A DNA stretch of 64,000 nucleotides from Roseovarius autotrophicus (lineage in GTDB: Bacteria; Pseudomonadota; Alphaproteobacteria; Rhodobacterales; Rhodobacteraceae). The notes beneath the pieces are model-generated. The model saw only the letters and a program-made list of their open reading frames with translations. It did not search any database and was not told the DNA's origin. Each line of letters opens with the position of its first letter. Positions within the stretch are counted from its first letter, which is position 1. Where the stretch lies: NCBI RefSeq assembly GCF_018069895.1, contig NZ_JAGQDH010000009.1:1-64000 (forward strand). The letters run 5' to 3'. Below are positions 56,127 to 64,000 of this stretch, piece by piece. The position numbers and the translations under genes are program-made.

Positions 56127-56576
56127 TCAGCTGCGCCCCGGTCGCCCCTCGCGCAATTCCTGCTGGCGCACCGGCAGCTTGTCGATGGTGCGGGTGATCT
56201 CGCGCACCTGCCATGGCGTGGGCTTGCGCAGATGGATCACCCCGTCCTTGCCGATGAGCACAAGGCCGAAGCCGCGCGGGCGCAGTCTCTGGCGGATATC
56301 GGAGCGTGCGCCGGGATCGGTGTCGGTGATCACCACCACGTCACGTTCGTCAAGCACGGTGAAACGCTCCGTCAAATACCCCATCTGCTCGATGAATCGC
56401 GGGTCGGCTGGCGTGTCGGCAAACACGACCAGCGGGCGCTTGAGCCAGAGAAAATCGCTCAAATTGATATCATCCGCCGGGAAAATAATCGGCTTGGCGA
56501 TTTTTTCGGAATCCTCCCCCGCCGATATGGCAGAGGCGGTAAAGGCAAGCAAAACAAGGGTAAAGACGTGTTTCAT
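56127..56576 (-). CDS. Secreted DUF4174 protein
   Basis: A 149-aa protein with signal peptide (MKHVFTLVLLAFTASAISA) and a thioredoxin-like fold segment: FLWLKRPLVVFADTP, then a strand DVVVITDTDPG and GFGLVLIGKDGVIHLRKP. This matches DUF4174, small periplasmic proteins lacking the CxxC. It converges on the pccA operon lipoprotein, with 11 bp between the stops. The 169 bp between its start and the sulfotransferase-like gene hold no feature. Confidence 0.8.
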   Translation of the reverse strand: MKHVFTLVLLAFTASAISAGEDSEKIAKPIIFPADDINLSDFLWLKRPLVVFADTPADPRFIEQMGYLTERFTVLDERDVVVITDTDPGARSDIRQRLRPRGFGLVLIGKDGVIHLRKPTPWQVREITRTIDKLPVRQQELREGRPGRS

Positions 56577-56745
56577 GGGCTCTCCTGCTGGCACAGATAT
56601 AGGCGGGTCTGGCGCAATTGCGAAGCCTGAATGGGGCACGCGTGAAAATTCCTTGCGGTTAATCCCGCGCTCAGACCTGTCTGGCAGGCTGAGCCGTGAG
56701 GCCATGCGCCATCGGGGCGCGGCTGGGCAAGGGGCACGTGAGGCC

Positions 56746-57675
56746 ATGGAGATCATCCTGCATCTGGGGGCGCACAGGACCGCGACCACGAGTTTTCAGC
56801 ATTACGCGCGTGCGAACGCGGCGGCGCTTGCGTCACAGGGCGTTGGCGTCTGGGGGCCCGAGGTCACGCGCGACGGGGTGCTCTCTGGGGTGATCCCGGT
56901 GAAGGGCGCGCAAGGCCCCTCTGCGCAGATGGCGCGCGCGCGCGGGCGCCTTGCCCTGCGCCTTGAGGGGGCGCGCGTGGCGGGTCTTACGCGGCTTGTC
57001 GTCAGTGACGAGAACATGATCGGTGCGCCGCGACGGTGCCTGCGCGCGGCGCGGCTTTATCCCGGTGTCGGCGAGCGTCTGGCGCGTATTTTCCATGCCT
57101 TCGACGGACGGATCACATGCGCGGTGCTCTCCATCCGGGAGTTGGACGCGTGGTGGGAATCGGTTCTGGCCTATGCGGTCGCGCGGGGCCATCGTTTGCC
57201 GGGAGCGGGCGATCTCGACCGGCTCGTGACGGGCGGGCGGCGCTGGCGCGAGGTGATCTCGGATGTCGCCTGTGCGCTGCCGGACGTCGATCTGGTGATC
57301 CTGCCGCATGAACATTATGCCAGCCGCCCCGAGACGCGCCTGGCCGCAATGACCGGAATTGATGTGCCACGCCGCGCGGCGCGGGTCTGGTTGGGCCGCG
57401 CGCCTGATCTGGCGTCGCTGCGCCACGCCGTCGCGCAGCGTGGCGGCGAAGCAAGCCACCTGCCGGGCGAGGGGCGCTGGCAGCCCTTCGATGCCGCGCA
57501 GCGCGCGGCACTCCGGGAATCCTACGCCGATGATCTGTTCTGGCTTGCCGCCGGGGCCGACGGATTGGCGCGACTGGCCGAGGAAACCGGGCCGGATCAG
57601 GCGGGGAGACATCCGCCGACCGCCCAGACGACAAGAGGACAAGACCATGACATCGAAACACGACATCTGGCGTGA
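56746..57675 (+). CDS. Sulfotransferase-like protein
   Basis: A 309-aa cytoplasmic protein whose N-terminus, [18 protein letters not shown], resembles the PAPS 5'-phosphosulfate loop of sulfotransferases (GxxKxxTTS type, with Arg for Lys). A second motif around residues 85-100 ([10 protein letters not shown]) and [12 protein letters not shown] are typical of roseobacter homologues annotated only as hypothetical. ATG 56746 follows GTGAGG. Its last 29 bases overlap the methylmalonyl-CoA mutase gene, implying translational linkage. Catalytic function is unproven. Confidence 0.7.
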   Translation: MEIILHLGAHRTATTSFQHYARANAAALASQGVGVWGPEVTRDGVLSGVIPVKGAQGPSAQMARARGRLALRLEGARVAGLTRLVVSDENMIGAPRRCLRAARLYPGVGERLARIFHAFDGRITCAVLSIRELDAWWESVLAYAVARGHRLPGAGDLDRLVTGGRRWREVISDVACALPDVDLVILPHEHYASRPETRLAAMTGIDVPRRAARVWLGRAPDLASLRHAVAQRGGEASHLPGEGRWQPFDAAQRAALRESYADDLFWLAAGADGLARLAEETGPDQAGRHPPTAQTTRGQDHDIETRHLA

Positions 57676-59776
57676 GCTGGCCGCAAAGGAGATGAAGGGC
57701 CGTTCGCCCGACGATCTCACCTGGCACACGCTCGAGGGCATTCCGGTGCGCCCGCTCTATACCGAAGAGGACGTGGCGGACCTGCCGCATATGGGCACGC
57801 TGCCGGGTACCGCGCCCTTTACACGTGGCGTCAAGGCCACGATGTATGCGGGCCGCCCGTGGACCATCCGGCAATATGCCGGGTTCTCGACGGCGGAGGA
57901 ATCGAACGCCTTTTACCGCCGCAACCTTGCCGCCGGGCAACAGGGCGTGTCCGTGGCCTTCGATCTTGCCACGCATCGCGGTTACGACAGCGATCATCCC
58001 CGCGTCGAGGGGGACGTGGGCAAGGCGGGCGTGGCGATTGACAGCGTCGAGGATATGAAAATCCTCTTTGACGGCATTCCGCTCGACAAGGTTTCGGTCA
58101 GCATGACCATGAACGGCGCGGTGATCCCGGTGCTGGCCTCCTTCATCGTCGCGGGCGAGGAGCAGGGGCATGACAAGGCGCTGCTGTCGGGCACCATCCA
58201 GAACGACATTCTCAAGGAGTTCATGGTCCGCAACACCTATATCTATCCGCCCAAGCCTTCGATGCGGATCGTGTCGGACATTATCGCCTACACAGCCCAG
58301 CACATGCCGAAATTCAACTCGATCTCGATTTCGGGCTATCACATGCAGGAGGCGGGCGCGAACCTTGTGCAGGAACTGGCCTATACGCTGGCCGACGGGC
58401 GCGAATATGTGCGCGCGGCCATCGCGGCGGGGATGGATGTGGACAGTTTCGCGCCGCGCCTGTCGTTCTTCTTCGCCATCGGCATGAATTTCTTCATGGA
58501 GGCCGCCAAGTTGCGTGCCGCACGTCTGCTGTGGCACCGGATCATGACAGAATTCGGTGCGAAGGACGAGAAATCCAAGATGTTGCGCACCCATTGCCAG
58601 ACCAGCGGCGTGAGTTTGCAGGAGCAGGATCCCTATAACAACGTGATCCGAACCGCCTATGAGGCGATGAGCGCGGTTCTGGGGGGCACGCAGTCGCTCC
58701 ATACCAACGCGCTCGACGAGGCGATCGCGCTGCCCACGGATTTCTCGGCCCGGATCGCGCGCAACACGCAGTTGATCCTGCAGGAGGAAACCGGCGTGAC
58801 CCGCGTGGTCGATCCCTTGGCGGGCTCCTATTACGTCGAAAGCCTGACCCATGAGTTGGCCGAGAAGGCCTGGGCGCTCATCGAGGAGGTCGAGGAAATG
58901 GGCGGCATGACCAAGGCCGTCGAGAGCGGGATGCCCAAGCTCCGGATCGAGGAGACGGCGGCGACGCGGCAGGCGTTGATCGACCGGGGCGAGGAAGTGA
59001 TCGTGGGCGTCAACAAGTATCGCAAGGACAAGGAAGACCCGATCGACATTCTCGATGTCGATAACGTCAAGGTGCGCGAGGCGCAGATCGCCCGGCTGGA
59101 ACGCATCCGCGCCACGCGCGACGCGGCGGCCTGCGCGGCGGCGCTGGACGAGTTGACACGCCGCGCGCGCGAGGGTGGCAATCTTCTGGAGGCGGCCGTT
59201 GATGCCGCGCGCGCCCGCGCCACGGTAGGGGAAATCAGCATGGCACTGGAAAAGGAGTTTGGGCGGCACCGGGCCGAGGTGAAAACCCTCGCGGGCGTCT
59301 ATGGTGCGGCCTATGAGGGCGACGCGGAGTTTGCTGCGATCCAGAAGGATGTGGAGGCCTTTGCCGAGGAAGAAGGCCGCCGCCCCCGTATGCTCGTCGT
59401 CAAGATGGGGCAGGACGGGCACGACCGGGGCGCCAAGGTGATCGCCACGGCCTTTGCCGATATCGGCTTTGACGTGGATGTGGGGCCGCTCTTCCAGACG
59501 CCCGAGGAGGCGGCGCAGGATGCCATCGACAATGATGTGCATGTGGTGGGCATCTCATCCCAGGCGGCGGGGCACAAGACGCTGGCGCCCAAGCTCATCG
59601 CCGCGCTGGCCGAGCGGGACGCGGGCGATATCCTTGTGATCTGCGGCGGGGTGATCCCGCAGCAGGATTACGATTTCCTGAAAAAGGCGGGGGTGAAGGC
59701 GATCTTCGGCCCCGGCACCAACATCCCCGAGGCGGCGCGCGATATCCTTGCGCTGATCCGGGCGGCGCGGGGCTGA
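57647..59776 (+). CDS. scpA: Methylmalonyl-CoA mutase (large, single-chain)
   Basis: A 709-aa B12 enzyme that turns (R)-methylmalonyl-CoA into succinyl-CoA. The substrate barrel (about 1-550) contains [18 protein letters not shown] and [12 protein letters not shown]. The C-terminal cobalamin domain has the cobalt-binding DxHxxG in [10 protein letters not shown], with His592. ATG 57647 is inside the end of the sulfotransferase-like gene. With PccA/B it completes conversion of propionyl-CoA to the TCA cycle; an epimerase was not found in the window. A strong terminator follows. Confidence 0.96.
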   Translation: MTSKHDIWRELAAKEMKGRSPDDLTWHTLEGIPVRPLYTEEDVADLPHMGTLPGTAPFTRGVKATMYAGRPWTIRQYAGFSTAEESNAFYRRNLAAGQQGVSVAFDLATHRGYDSDHPRVEGDVGKAGVAIDSVEDMKILFDGIPLDKVSVSMTMNGAVIPVLASFIVAGEEQGHDKALLSGTIQNDILKEFMVRNTYIYPPKPSMRIVSDIIAYTAQHMPKFNSISISGYHMQEAGANLVQELAYTLADGREYVRAAIAAGMDVDSFAPRLSFFFAIGMNFFMEAAKLRAARLLWHRIMTEFGAKDEKSKMLRTHCQTSGVSLQEQDPYNNVIRTAYEAMSAVLGGTQSLHTNALDEAIALPTDFSARIARNTQLILQEETGVTRVVDPLAGSYYVESLTHELAEKAWALIEEVEEMGGMTKAVESGMPKLRIEETAATRQALIDRGEEVIVGVNKYRKDKEDPIDILDVDNVKVREAQIARLERIRATRDAAACAAALDELTRRAREGGNLLEAAVDAARARATVGEISMALEKEFGRHRAEVKTLAGVYGAAYEGDAEFAAIQKDVEAFAEEEGRRPRMLVVKMGQDGHDRGAKVIATAFADIGFDVDVGPLFQTPEEAAQDAIDNDVHVVGISSQAAGHKTLAPKLIAALAERDAGDILVICGGVIPQQDYDFLKKAGVKAIFGPGTNIPEAARDILALIRAARG

Positions 59777-59781
59777 GGGCT

Positions 59782-59808
59782 GGCGGCGGGGGCAACCCCG
59801 CCGCCTTT
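59782..59808. terminator. Terminator after methylmalonyl-CoA mutase
   Basis: GGCGGCGGGG-GCAA-CCCCGCCGCC (59782-59805) is a perfect 10-bp stem with GCAA loop, followed by TTTAA, which includes the stop codon of the convergent gene. Confidence 0.75.
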
Positions 59809-61039
59809 AACGTTCACGCACCGGCGCGCCCCCGGCGAAGCTGTTGCCGTTGACGTAATCGCAAGGCGCCTCCTGCATCTGAAGGTGCAGGCCGTCGCCG
59901 GTATAGGGATGCGCGCGGGCCAGGGTCTCGTCCACCTCGATGCCCAGGCCGGGGGCATCCGGCGGGGTAATGAAGCCGTCCTCGACCCGGATACCGCCCC
60001 GGATGAGCGCGTCGTGGAAGGGGGTCTCGATGGTCTCGGTCATCAGGATATTGGGGATCGAGGCCGCCAGATGCACATTCGCTGCCCATTCGACAGGACC
60101 GGCATAGAGGTGGGGGGCGAGTTGCGCGCCATGGGCTTCGGCGATGGCGGCGATTTTCTTGGCTTCCCAGATGCCACCCGACCGGCCAAGCGCCGGTTGC
60201 AGGATTTCGGCGGCCCCCGCGCGCAGCACGGCGGCAAACTCGGCCTTGGTGGTGAGCCGTTCTCCGGTGGCCACGGGGATACGCACAGCACGCGCCACGC
60301 GGGACATTTCTTCAATGTTATCAGGGGGTATTGGCTCTTCATACCAGAGCGGCGAGAAGGGTTCCAACGCCTGCCCAAGGCGGATGGCACCGGCGGCGGT
60401 GAACTGCCCGTGGGTGCCGAACAGAAGGTCGGCACGGTCGCCCACCACCTCTTGGATGGCGTGGCAGAAGGCGACCGAGACCGAGATATCGGCCATGGCC
60501 GGCATGTGCCCGCCGCGGATCGTGTAGGGGCCGGCGGGATCGAATTTTATTGCGGTGTATCCGCGATTTACGCAATCCAGCGCGCTTTCGGCGGCCATCT
60601 CGGGGGAGGTCCAGAAAGTGGTCAGATCATGGTGCGGCAGGGGGTAGAGATAGGTATAGGCGCGGATGCGGTCGTTCATCCGGCCCCCGAGCAGCGCCCA
60701 GACCGGCCGCCCGCGCGCCTTGCCCAGGATGTCCCAACAGGCGATTTCCAGCCCGGAGAAGGCTCCCATGACCGTCAGGTCCGGTCGTCCGGTGAAGCCC
60801 GCGGAATAGGCGCGGCGGAACATCAGTTCGATATTCTCGGGGTTTTCACCCGCCATATGGCGCGAAAATACATCCTCGATCACGGCCCGCATCGCCTTTG
60901 GCCCGACCGAGGAGGCATAGCATTCGCCCCAGCCGGTGATCCCGTCATCGGTGGTGAGCTTGACCAGAATCCAGTAGCGCCCGCCCCATCCCGGCGCGGG
61001 CGGGGCGGTCACGATGATGTCGAGATCGGTCAGTTTCAT
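59807..61039 (-). CDS. Enolase-superfamily sugar-acid dehydratase or cycloisomerase (mandelate racemase subgroup)
   Basis: A 410-aa enzyme with an N-terminal capping domain (LVKLTTDDGITGWGECYA) and a TIM-barrel. Candidate catalytic residues are Lys in AIKFDPAG, metal-binding Glu in YEEPIPPDN and GERLTTKAEF, and His in APHLYAGPVEW. It resembles mandelate racemase/galactonate dehydratase members acting on acid sugars. The third metal-ligand region reads FGTHGQ, with His-Gly-Gln where Asp is common. It follows the alcohol dehydrogenase on the same strand, with repeat copy D between. Substrate is unknown. Confidence 0.87.
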   Translation of the reverse strand: MKLTDLDIIVTAPPAPGWGGRYWILVKLTTDDGITGWGECYASSVGPKAMRAVIEDVFSRHMAGENPENIELMFRRAYSAGFTGRPDLTVMGAFSGLEIACWDILGKARGRPVWALLGGRMNDRIRAYTYLYPLPHHDLTTFWTSPEMAAESALDCVNRGYTAIKFDPAGPYTIRGGHMPAMADISVSVAFCHAIQEVVGDRADLLFGTHGQFTAAGAIRLGQALEPFSPLWYEEPIPPDNIEEMSRVARAVRIPVATGERLTTKAEFAAVLRAGAAEILQPALGRSGGIWEAKKIAAIAEAHGAQLAPHLYAGPVEWAANVHLAASIPNILMTETIETPFHDALIRGGIRVEDGFITPPDAPGLGIEVDETLARAHPYTGDGLHLQMQEAPCDYVNGNSFAGGAPVRER

Positions 61040-61079
61040 GGCTCTCCCCTTCGCGCGTTGCGCCTGTGACGAGGAGGGA

Positions 61080-61130
61080 CGGGGGCTCTGCCCCCGGACC
61101 CCCGGGATATTTGGGGCCAGAAGAAGCCCC
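61080..61130. repeat. Dispersed intergenic repeat, copy D
   Basis: CGGGGGCTCTGCCCCCGGACCCCCGGGATATTTGGGGCCAGAAGAAGCCCC region: a GGGGGC/GCCCCC hairpin followed by the core CCCCGGGATATTT and GCCAGAAGAA. It is the fullest of four copies in the window. Confidence 0.65.
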
Positions 61131-61131
61131 C

Positions 61132-62217
61132 TCAGCCGAACACGATCACGTTGCGCCGCGCGGCGCCGGATTTCGTGTCGGCGATGGCCTCGTTGATCTG
61201 ATCGAGCGACCAGCGGCCCGAGATCAGTTCGTCAAGCTTGAGCCGCCCCTGTCCATAGAGATCGATCATCCACGGGATGTCGCGGCGGATCACCGTCTCA
61301 CCCATCTTGGAGCCGATCATCGCCTGACCGGCGGCGGCGAAATTGCCAGCCTCATAGCGGCTTTCGGCCCCCGAATGGGGCATTCCGACCATGATCATCT
61401 TGCCGCCACCCGCAAGGTAGCGCGGCGCCTCGTCATAGGCGCGCGCGGCACCCACGGTGACGAAGACCGCATCGGCCCCGCGCCCCATTGCCGCCTTGGC
61501 CGCGCGCCAGGGCATCTCTTGGGTGGCGAGCACGCCGTCGGTTGCGCCGAACTCGCGTGCCACGGCGAGTTTTTCCTCGCTCATGTCCACCGCCACGATG
61601 CGGCGCGCGCCGGCGATGCGCGCGCCCTGGATGGCGTTGAGGCCGACGCCGCCCGCGCCGATCACCACCACGTCCTGTCCCGCGCGCAGCCCTGCCGCGT
61701 TGACCACGGCACCCACGCCGGTGATCACCCCGCAGGCCAGCAATGAGGCGGCGGCCATGTCGATGCCTTCGGGGATCTTCACCACCTGGCTGTGATGCAC
61801 GGTGACGGCCTCGGCGAAGGCCCCGCAGGCCATGGCCTGATGCAGCTTGCCGCCATCCGGCATGGAGAGCGGCCCGTGATCGCCGTCATAGGGCGTCTCG
61901 CAGCCCGTGGGCCGCCCGCCCGCGCAGGGCGCGCATTGCCCGCAGGCGCGGATGAGCGTGACCACGACCGGATCGCCCACGGCCAGACCGGTGACGCCGG
62001 GGCCAAGGCCGCGCACGCGGCCTGCGGCCTCGTGGCCATAGAGCGCCGGGAGCGAGCCGCCCCATCCACCCTCGGCATAGGTGATGTCCGAATGGCAGAT
62101 CGCCACCGCGTCGAGCGTGATTTCGACTTCGTCTGGCCCGGGTGCGCGCAAGGACACGTCTTCGATGGAGAGCGGAGCGCCGAATTCGTGGCAGACGGCG
62201 GCCTTGATGGTTCGCAT
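61132..62217 (-). CDS. Zinc-dependent alcohol dehydrogenase (MDR family)
   Basis: A 361-aa medium-chain dehydrogenase. Catalytic zinc ligands are Cys in AICHSD and His/Glu in YGHEAAG; four structural-zinc cysteines are in CGQCAPCAGGRPTGC. The NAD-binding motif is GAGGVGLNAIQG, and the following VDMSEEKL suggests NAD rather than NADP. ATG 62217 is preferred to ATG 62232 because GAGGGG lies at the right distance. It precedes the enolase-superfamily gene in the same direction and probably shares its pathway. Substrate is unknown. Confidence 0.92.
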   Translation of the reverse strand: MRTIKAAVCHEFGAPLSIEDVSLRAPGPDEVEITLDAVAICHSDITYAEGGWGGSLPALYGHEAAGRVRGLGPGVTGLAVGDPVVVTLIRACGQCAPCAGGRPTGCETPYDGDHGPLSMPDGGKLHQAMACGAFAEAVTVHHSQVVKIPEGIDMAAASLLACGVITGVGAVVNAAGLRAGQDVVVIGAGGVGLNAIQGARIAGARRIVAVDMSEEKLAVAREFGATDGVLATQEMPWRAAKAAMGRGADAVFVTVGAARAYDEAPRYLAGGGKMIMVGMPHSGAESRYEAGNFAAAGQAMIGSKMGETVIRRDIPWMIDLYGQGRLKLDELISGRWSLDQINEAIADTKSGAARRNVIVFG

Positions 62218-62280
62218 GAATTTTCCCCTCATTTTTTCACAGGAGAGAGGGATTCGCCGCCGCCCGCAAGTCCGTTTGCG

Positions 62281-63081
62281 TCACCGCCGACGAATATGGC
62301 CAGTGGCGGAGATAAATTCCGATAGGCAGTCGGCATAGGCTTCGGGCGCGTCTACCGGAGGCACATGGCCGGTGCCGCGCAGCAGGCGGAACTGCGAGCC
62401 GGGGATGAGGTCTACCGTTTCGCGCACCAGATCGGGCGGGGTAGAGCCGTCTTCGGAGCCTGCGATGCCGAGGGTGGAGAGGCGCAGGCTGGCGGTGGTG
62501 GTGTAGAAATCGGTGCCTGCGATGGCGGCGGCGCAGCCGGCATAGCCTTCGGGGGAGTGGCCGGTCAGGTGGTCGAGCCAGGGCCGGTGATGGCCTGCGG
62601 CCACATAGGCGCGCGGGAACCAGCGGGTGCAGGAGGCGCGGGCGAGCGTTTCCATGCCGCCGGGGGCGCGCGCGGTGGCGATGCGGTCGGCCCAGATTTC
62701 GGGGGTGGCGATCTTGGCCCCGGTGTTCGACAGCACCAGTGCGCGGATGAGATCGGGGCGTTTCACCGCCAGCCCCTGCGCCACCATGCCCCCGATGGAG
62801 AGGCCCACGAACATGGCGTCGCGGACCTTGAGGTGATCCATCAGCCGTTCGGCGTCGCGGATGAGCGCGCCCATCGTGTAGGGGGCAGGCGGGGTGGAAG
62901 AGGCCCCGTGCCCGCGCGCGTCGTAACGGATGATGCGCAGCCCCGCGGGCAGGAGCGGCAGGATATTGTCCCAGAGATGCGTCCCGGTGCCGAGCGCATG
63001 GGCGAGCACGAGGGGCGCGCCTTCCGGGTCGCCGTCGTCAAGGTAATGCAGTGTCACATCGTCAAGCGCGAGATGGGGCAT
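62281..63081 (-). CDS. Alpha/beta hydrolase, 3-oxoadipate enol-lactonase-like
   Basis: A 266-aa alpha/beta hydrolase. HALGTGTHLWDNILP forms the oxyanion region, the nucleophile is Ser in GLSIGGMVAQGL, and the end has GTGHVPPVDAPE with the catalytic His. YDARGHGASSTPPAPYT and the GLSIGG elbow are typical of PcaD, which opens beta-ketoadipate enol-lactone. No other protocatechuate gene is adjacent, so another lactone or ester may be used. It starts 3 bp after the dehydratase-like gene. Confidence 0.8.
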   Translation of the reverse strand: MPHLALDDVTLHYLDDGDPEGAPLVLAHALGTGTHLWDNILPLLPAGLRIIRYDARGHGASSTPPAPYTMGALIRDAERLMDHLKVRDAMFVGLSIGGMVAQGLAVKRPDLIRALVLSNTGAKIATPEIWADRIATARAPGGMETLARASCTRWFPRAYVAAGHHRPWLDHLTGHSPEGYAGCAAAIAGTDFYTTTASLRLSTLGIAGSEDGSTPPDLVRETVDLIPGSQFRLLRGTGHVPPVDAPEAYADCLSEFISATGHIRRR

Positions 63082-63084
63082 GGC

Positions 63085-64000
63085 TCACTCCAGAAGGCCG
63101 AGGGCGGTGCGGAAGGTGGCCGCGTCCACGTTGCCGCCAGAGATGGTGACGATGACCGCGTCGCCCTCGATCTCGTCGCCGTGGAAGAGGGCGGCGGCCA
63201 GTGCCACCGCACCACCCGGCTCTGCCACGAGTTTGAGCCGCTGGAAGGCGTGGGCCATGGCGCGTAGCGCCTCGTCCTCGCTCACGGTGATGCCGGGGCC
63301 GCAGAGGCGGGACATGATCGGAAAAGTGAGGTCGCCCGGTTGCGGCGTTATGATCGCGTCGCAGAGGCTGCCGGAAAGCCGGGTATTGCGTTGGATTTCA
63401 CCGGAGGCGAGCGAGCGGGCGGTATCGTCGAAATCTTCGGGTTCCACGGGCCGCGCGCGCAGCCCCTTGGCCTCGGCCTCCAGCGCCAGCGCGATGCCCG
63501 AAGTGAGCCCGCCGCCGCCGCAGCAGACCAGCACATCGGCGGTCTCCAGCCCGAGCGCGCGTGCGTCCTCGGCGATCTCCAGCCCGACGGTGCCTTGGCC
63601 TGCGATGACCTGCGGCTCGTCGAAGGGCTTGATGAGGGTGAGGCCGCGCGCGGCGGACAGCGCCGCGCCGAGCGCGTCGCGGTCCTCATGCGCGCGGTCG
63701 TAGAGCGCCACCTCGGCGCCGAGGGCGCGGGTGTTGTCGATCTTGAGGCGGGGCGCGTCGGCGGGCATGATGATGACGCAAGGCACGCCGAATTGCTGCG
63801 CGGCCAGCGCTACGCCCTGCGCGTGGTTGCCGCTTGAGAAGGCGATGACGCCGCGCGCGCGCGTCTCGGGGTCGAGCGCGGAGACGGCAGAGCGGCCGCC
63901 GCGATACTTGAAGCTGCCGGTATGTTGCAGGCATTCGGGTTTGACGTAGACGTGCCGCCCGGCGATTTCGTCGAGGAAAGGGGAGGACAGGAGCGGCGTG
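63085..64000 (-). CDS. Threonine/serine dehydratase-like PLP enzyme (5' end outside the window)
   Basis: The minus-strand frame is open from the window edge to its stop at 63085, giving 305 residues of a fold-type II PLP enzyme. The Schiff-base lysine is in GSFKYRGG, the substrate-binding AFSSGNHAQGVA follows, and the phosphate cup CGGGGLTSG is present. This is the pattern of catabolic threonine ammonia-lyase or related hydroxyamino-acid dehydratases; there is no C-terminal ACT domain, so allosteric control by isoleucine is unlikely. It heads a minus-strand run with the hydrolase and the dehydrogenase. Confidence 0.9.
   Translation of the reverse strand, partial: TPLLSSPFLDEIAGRHVYVKPECLQHTGSFKYRGGRSAVSALDPETRARGVIAFSSGNHAQGVALAAQQFGVPCVIIMPADAPRLKIDNTRALGAEVALYDRAHEDRDALGAALSAARGLTLIKPFDEPQVIAGQGTVGLEIAEDARALGLETADVLVCCGGGGLTSGIALALEAEAKGLRARPVEPEDFDDTARSLASGEIQRNTRLSGSLCDAIITPQPGDLTFPIMSRLCGPGITVSEDEALRAMAHAFQRLKLVAEPGGAVALAAALFHGDEIEGDAVIVTISGGNVDAATFRTALGLLE

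Noticed and set aside
57113..59542. An 809-codon minus-strand frame opposite methylmalonyl-CoA mutase
   Set aside because: It mirrors the mutase, whose catalytic motifs are clear, so it is a codon-bias shadow.

Overview
The window is a high-GC stretch of an alphaproteobacterial chromosome, most likely from the Roseobacter group (Rhodobacteraceae). The evidence is the neighbourhood rplU (L21 with a C-terminal helix-hairpin-helix) - rpmA - acetyltransferase - obgE - proB, a propionyl-CoA carboxylase/methylmalonyl-CoA mutase region with a PccR-type regulator, an AlkB-type monooxygenase, and relics of a purple-bacterial photosynthesis gene cluster with PpsR- and FnrL-type sites.

Layout. 1-2713: end of a membrane protein, then two polyamine genes (carboxynorspermidine decarboxylase and dehydrogenase). 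2824-11184: LacI-type regulator, carbohydrate ABC transporter (binding protein, two permeases, a 62-aa membrane protein, two ATPases) and a DhaK-DhaL fusion kinase, apparently one uptake-and-phosphorylation operon with a palindromic operator in its promoter. 11308-13830: a scrap-heap next to tRNA-Ser(CGA), with a sigma-54 activator tail, a DmsB head, a frameshifted capsid-protein tail, a small phage-like ORF and a complete tyrosine recombinase. 13945-21730: housekeeping (DUF2059 protein, L21, L27, acetyltransferase, Obg, glutamate 5-kinase), a Ni/Co transporter pair and a MATE exporter.

21740-28517 is the most notable region: a decaying photosynthesis gene cluster. It holds a crtC fragment, ppaA with frameshifts, ppsR with a frameshift in a G8 run, bchG with an internal in-frame deletion, an intact bch2/pucC-like transporter, bchP reduced to its two ends plus a nonsense codon, an intact idi, and a single open frame joining a twice-deleted bchE to the end of bchJ. 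Binding sites for PpsR and FnrL persist upstream of bchG and bchE. The lineage seems to have been a facultative aerobic phototroph that recently lost phototrophy, at least at this locus.

28652-38822: gpmI-envC-ctpA operon, CMD-family protein and YciB, a DMT transporter, ftsY, an orphan fused FdsGB-type NADH-linked diaphorase and an alkane-monooxygenase-like gene. 39224-39446 is a short inverted-repeat element. 39599-59776 holds the propionyl-CoA region: pccR, then IMPase, an FtsX/LolD-like ABC pair, tesA, cspA, an L,D-transpeptidase and a Bcr/CflA exporter, then pccB, small conserved genes, a DcaP-like porin, pccA, a lipoprotein, a DUF4174 protein, a sulfotransferase-like gene and methylmalonyl-CoA mutase. 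59807-64000: a catabolic run on the minus strand (enolase-superfamily enzyme, zinc alcohol dehydrogenase, enol-lactonase-like hydrolase, and a threonine dehydratase-like gene leaving the window).

All family assignments are from reading translated sequence and recalled family motifs. No database search was possible.
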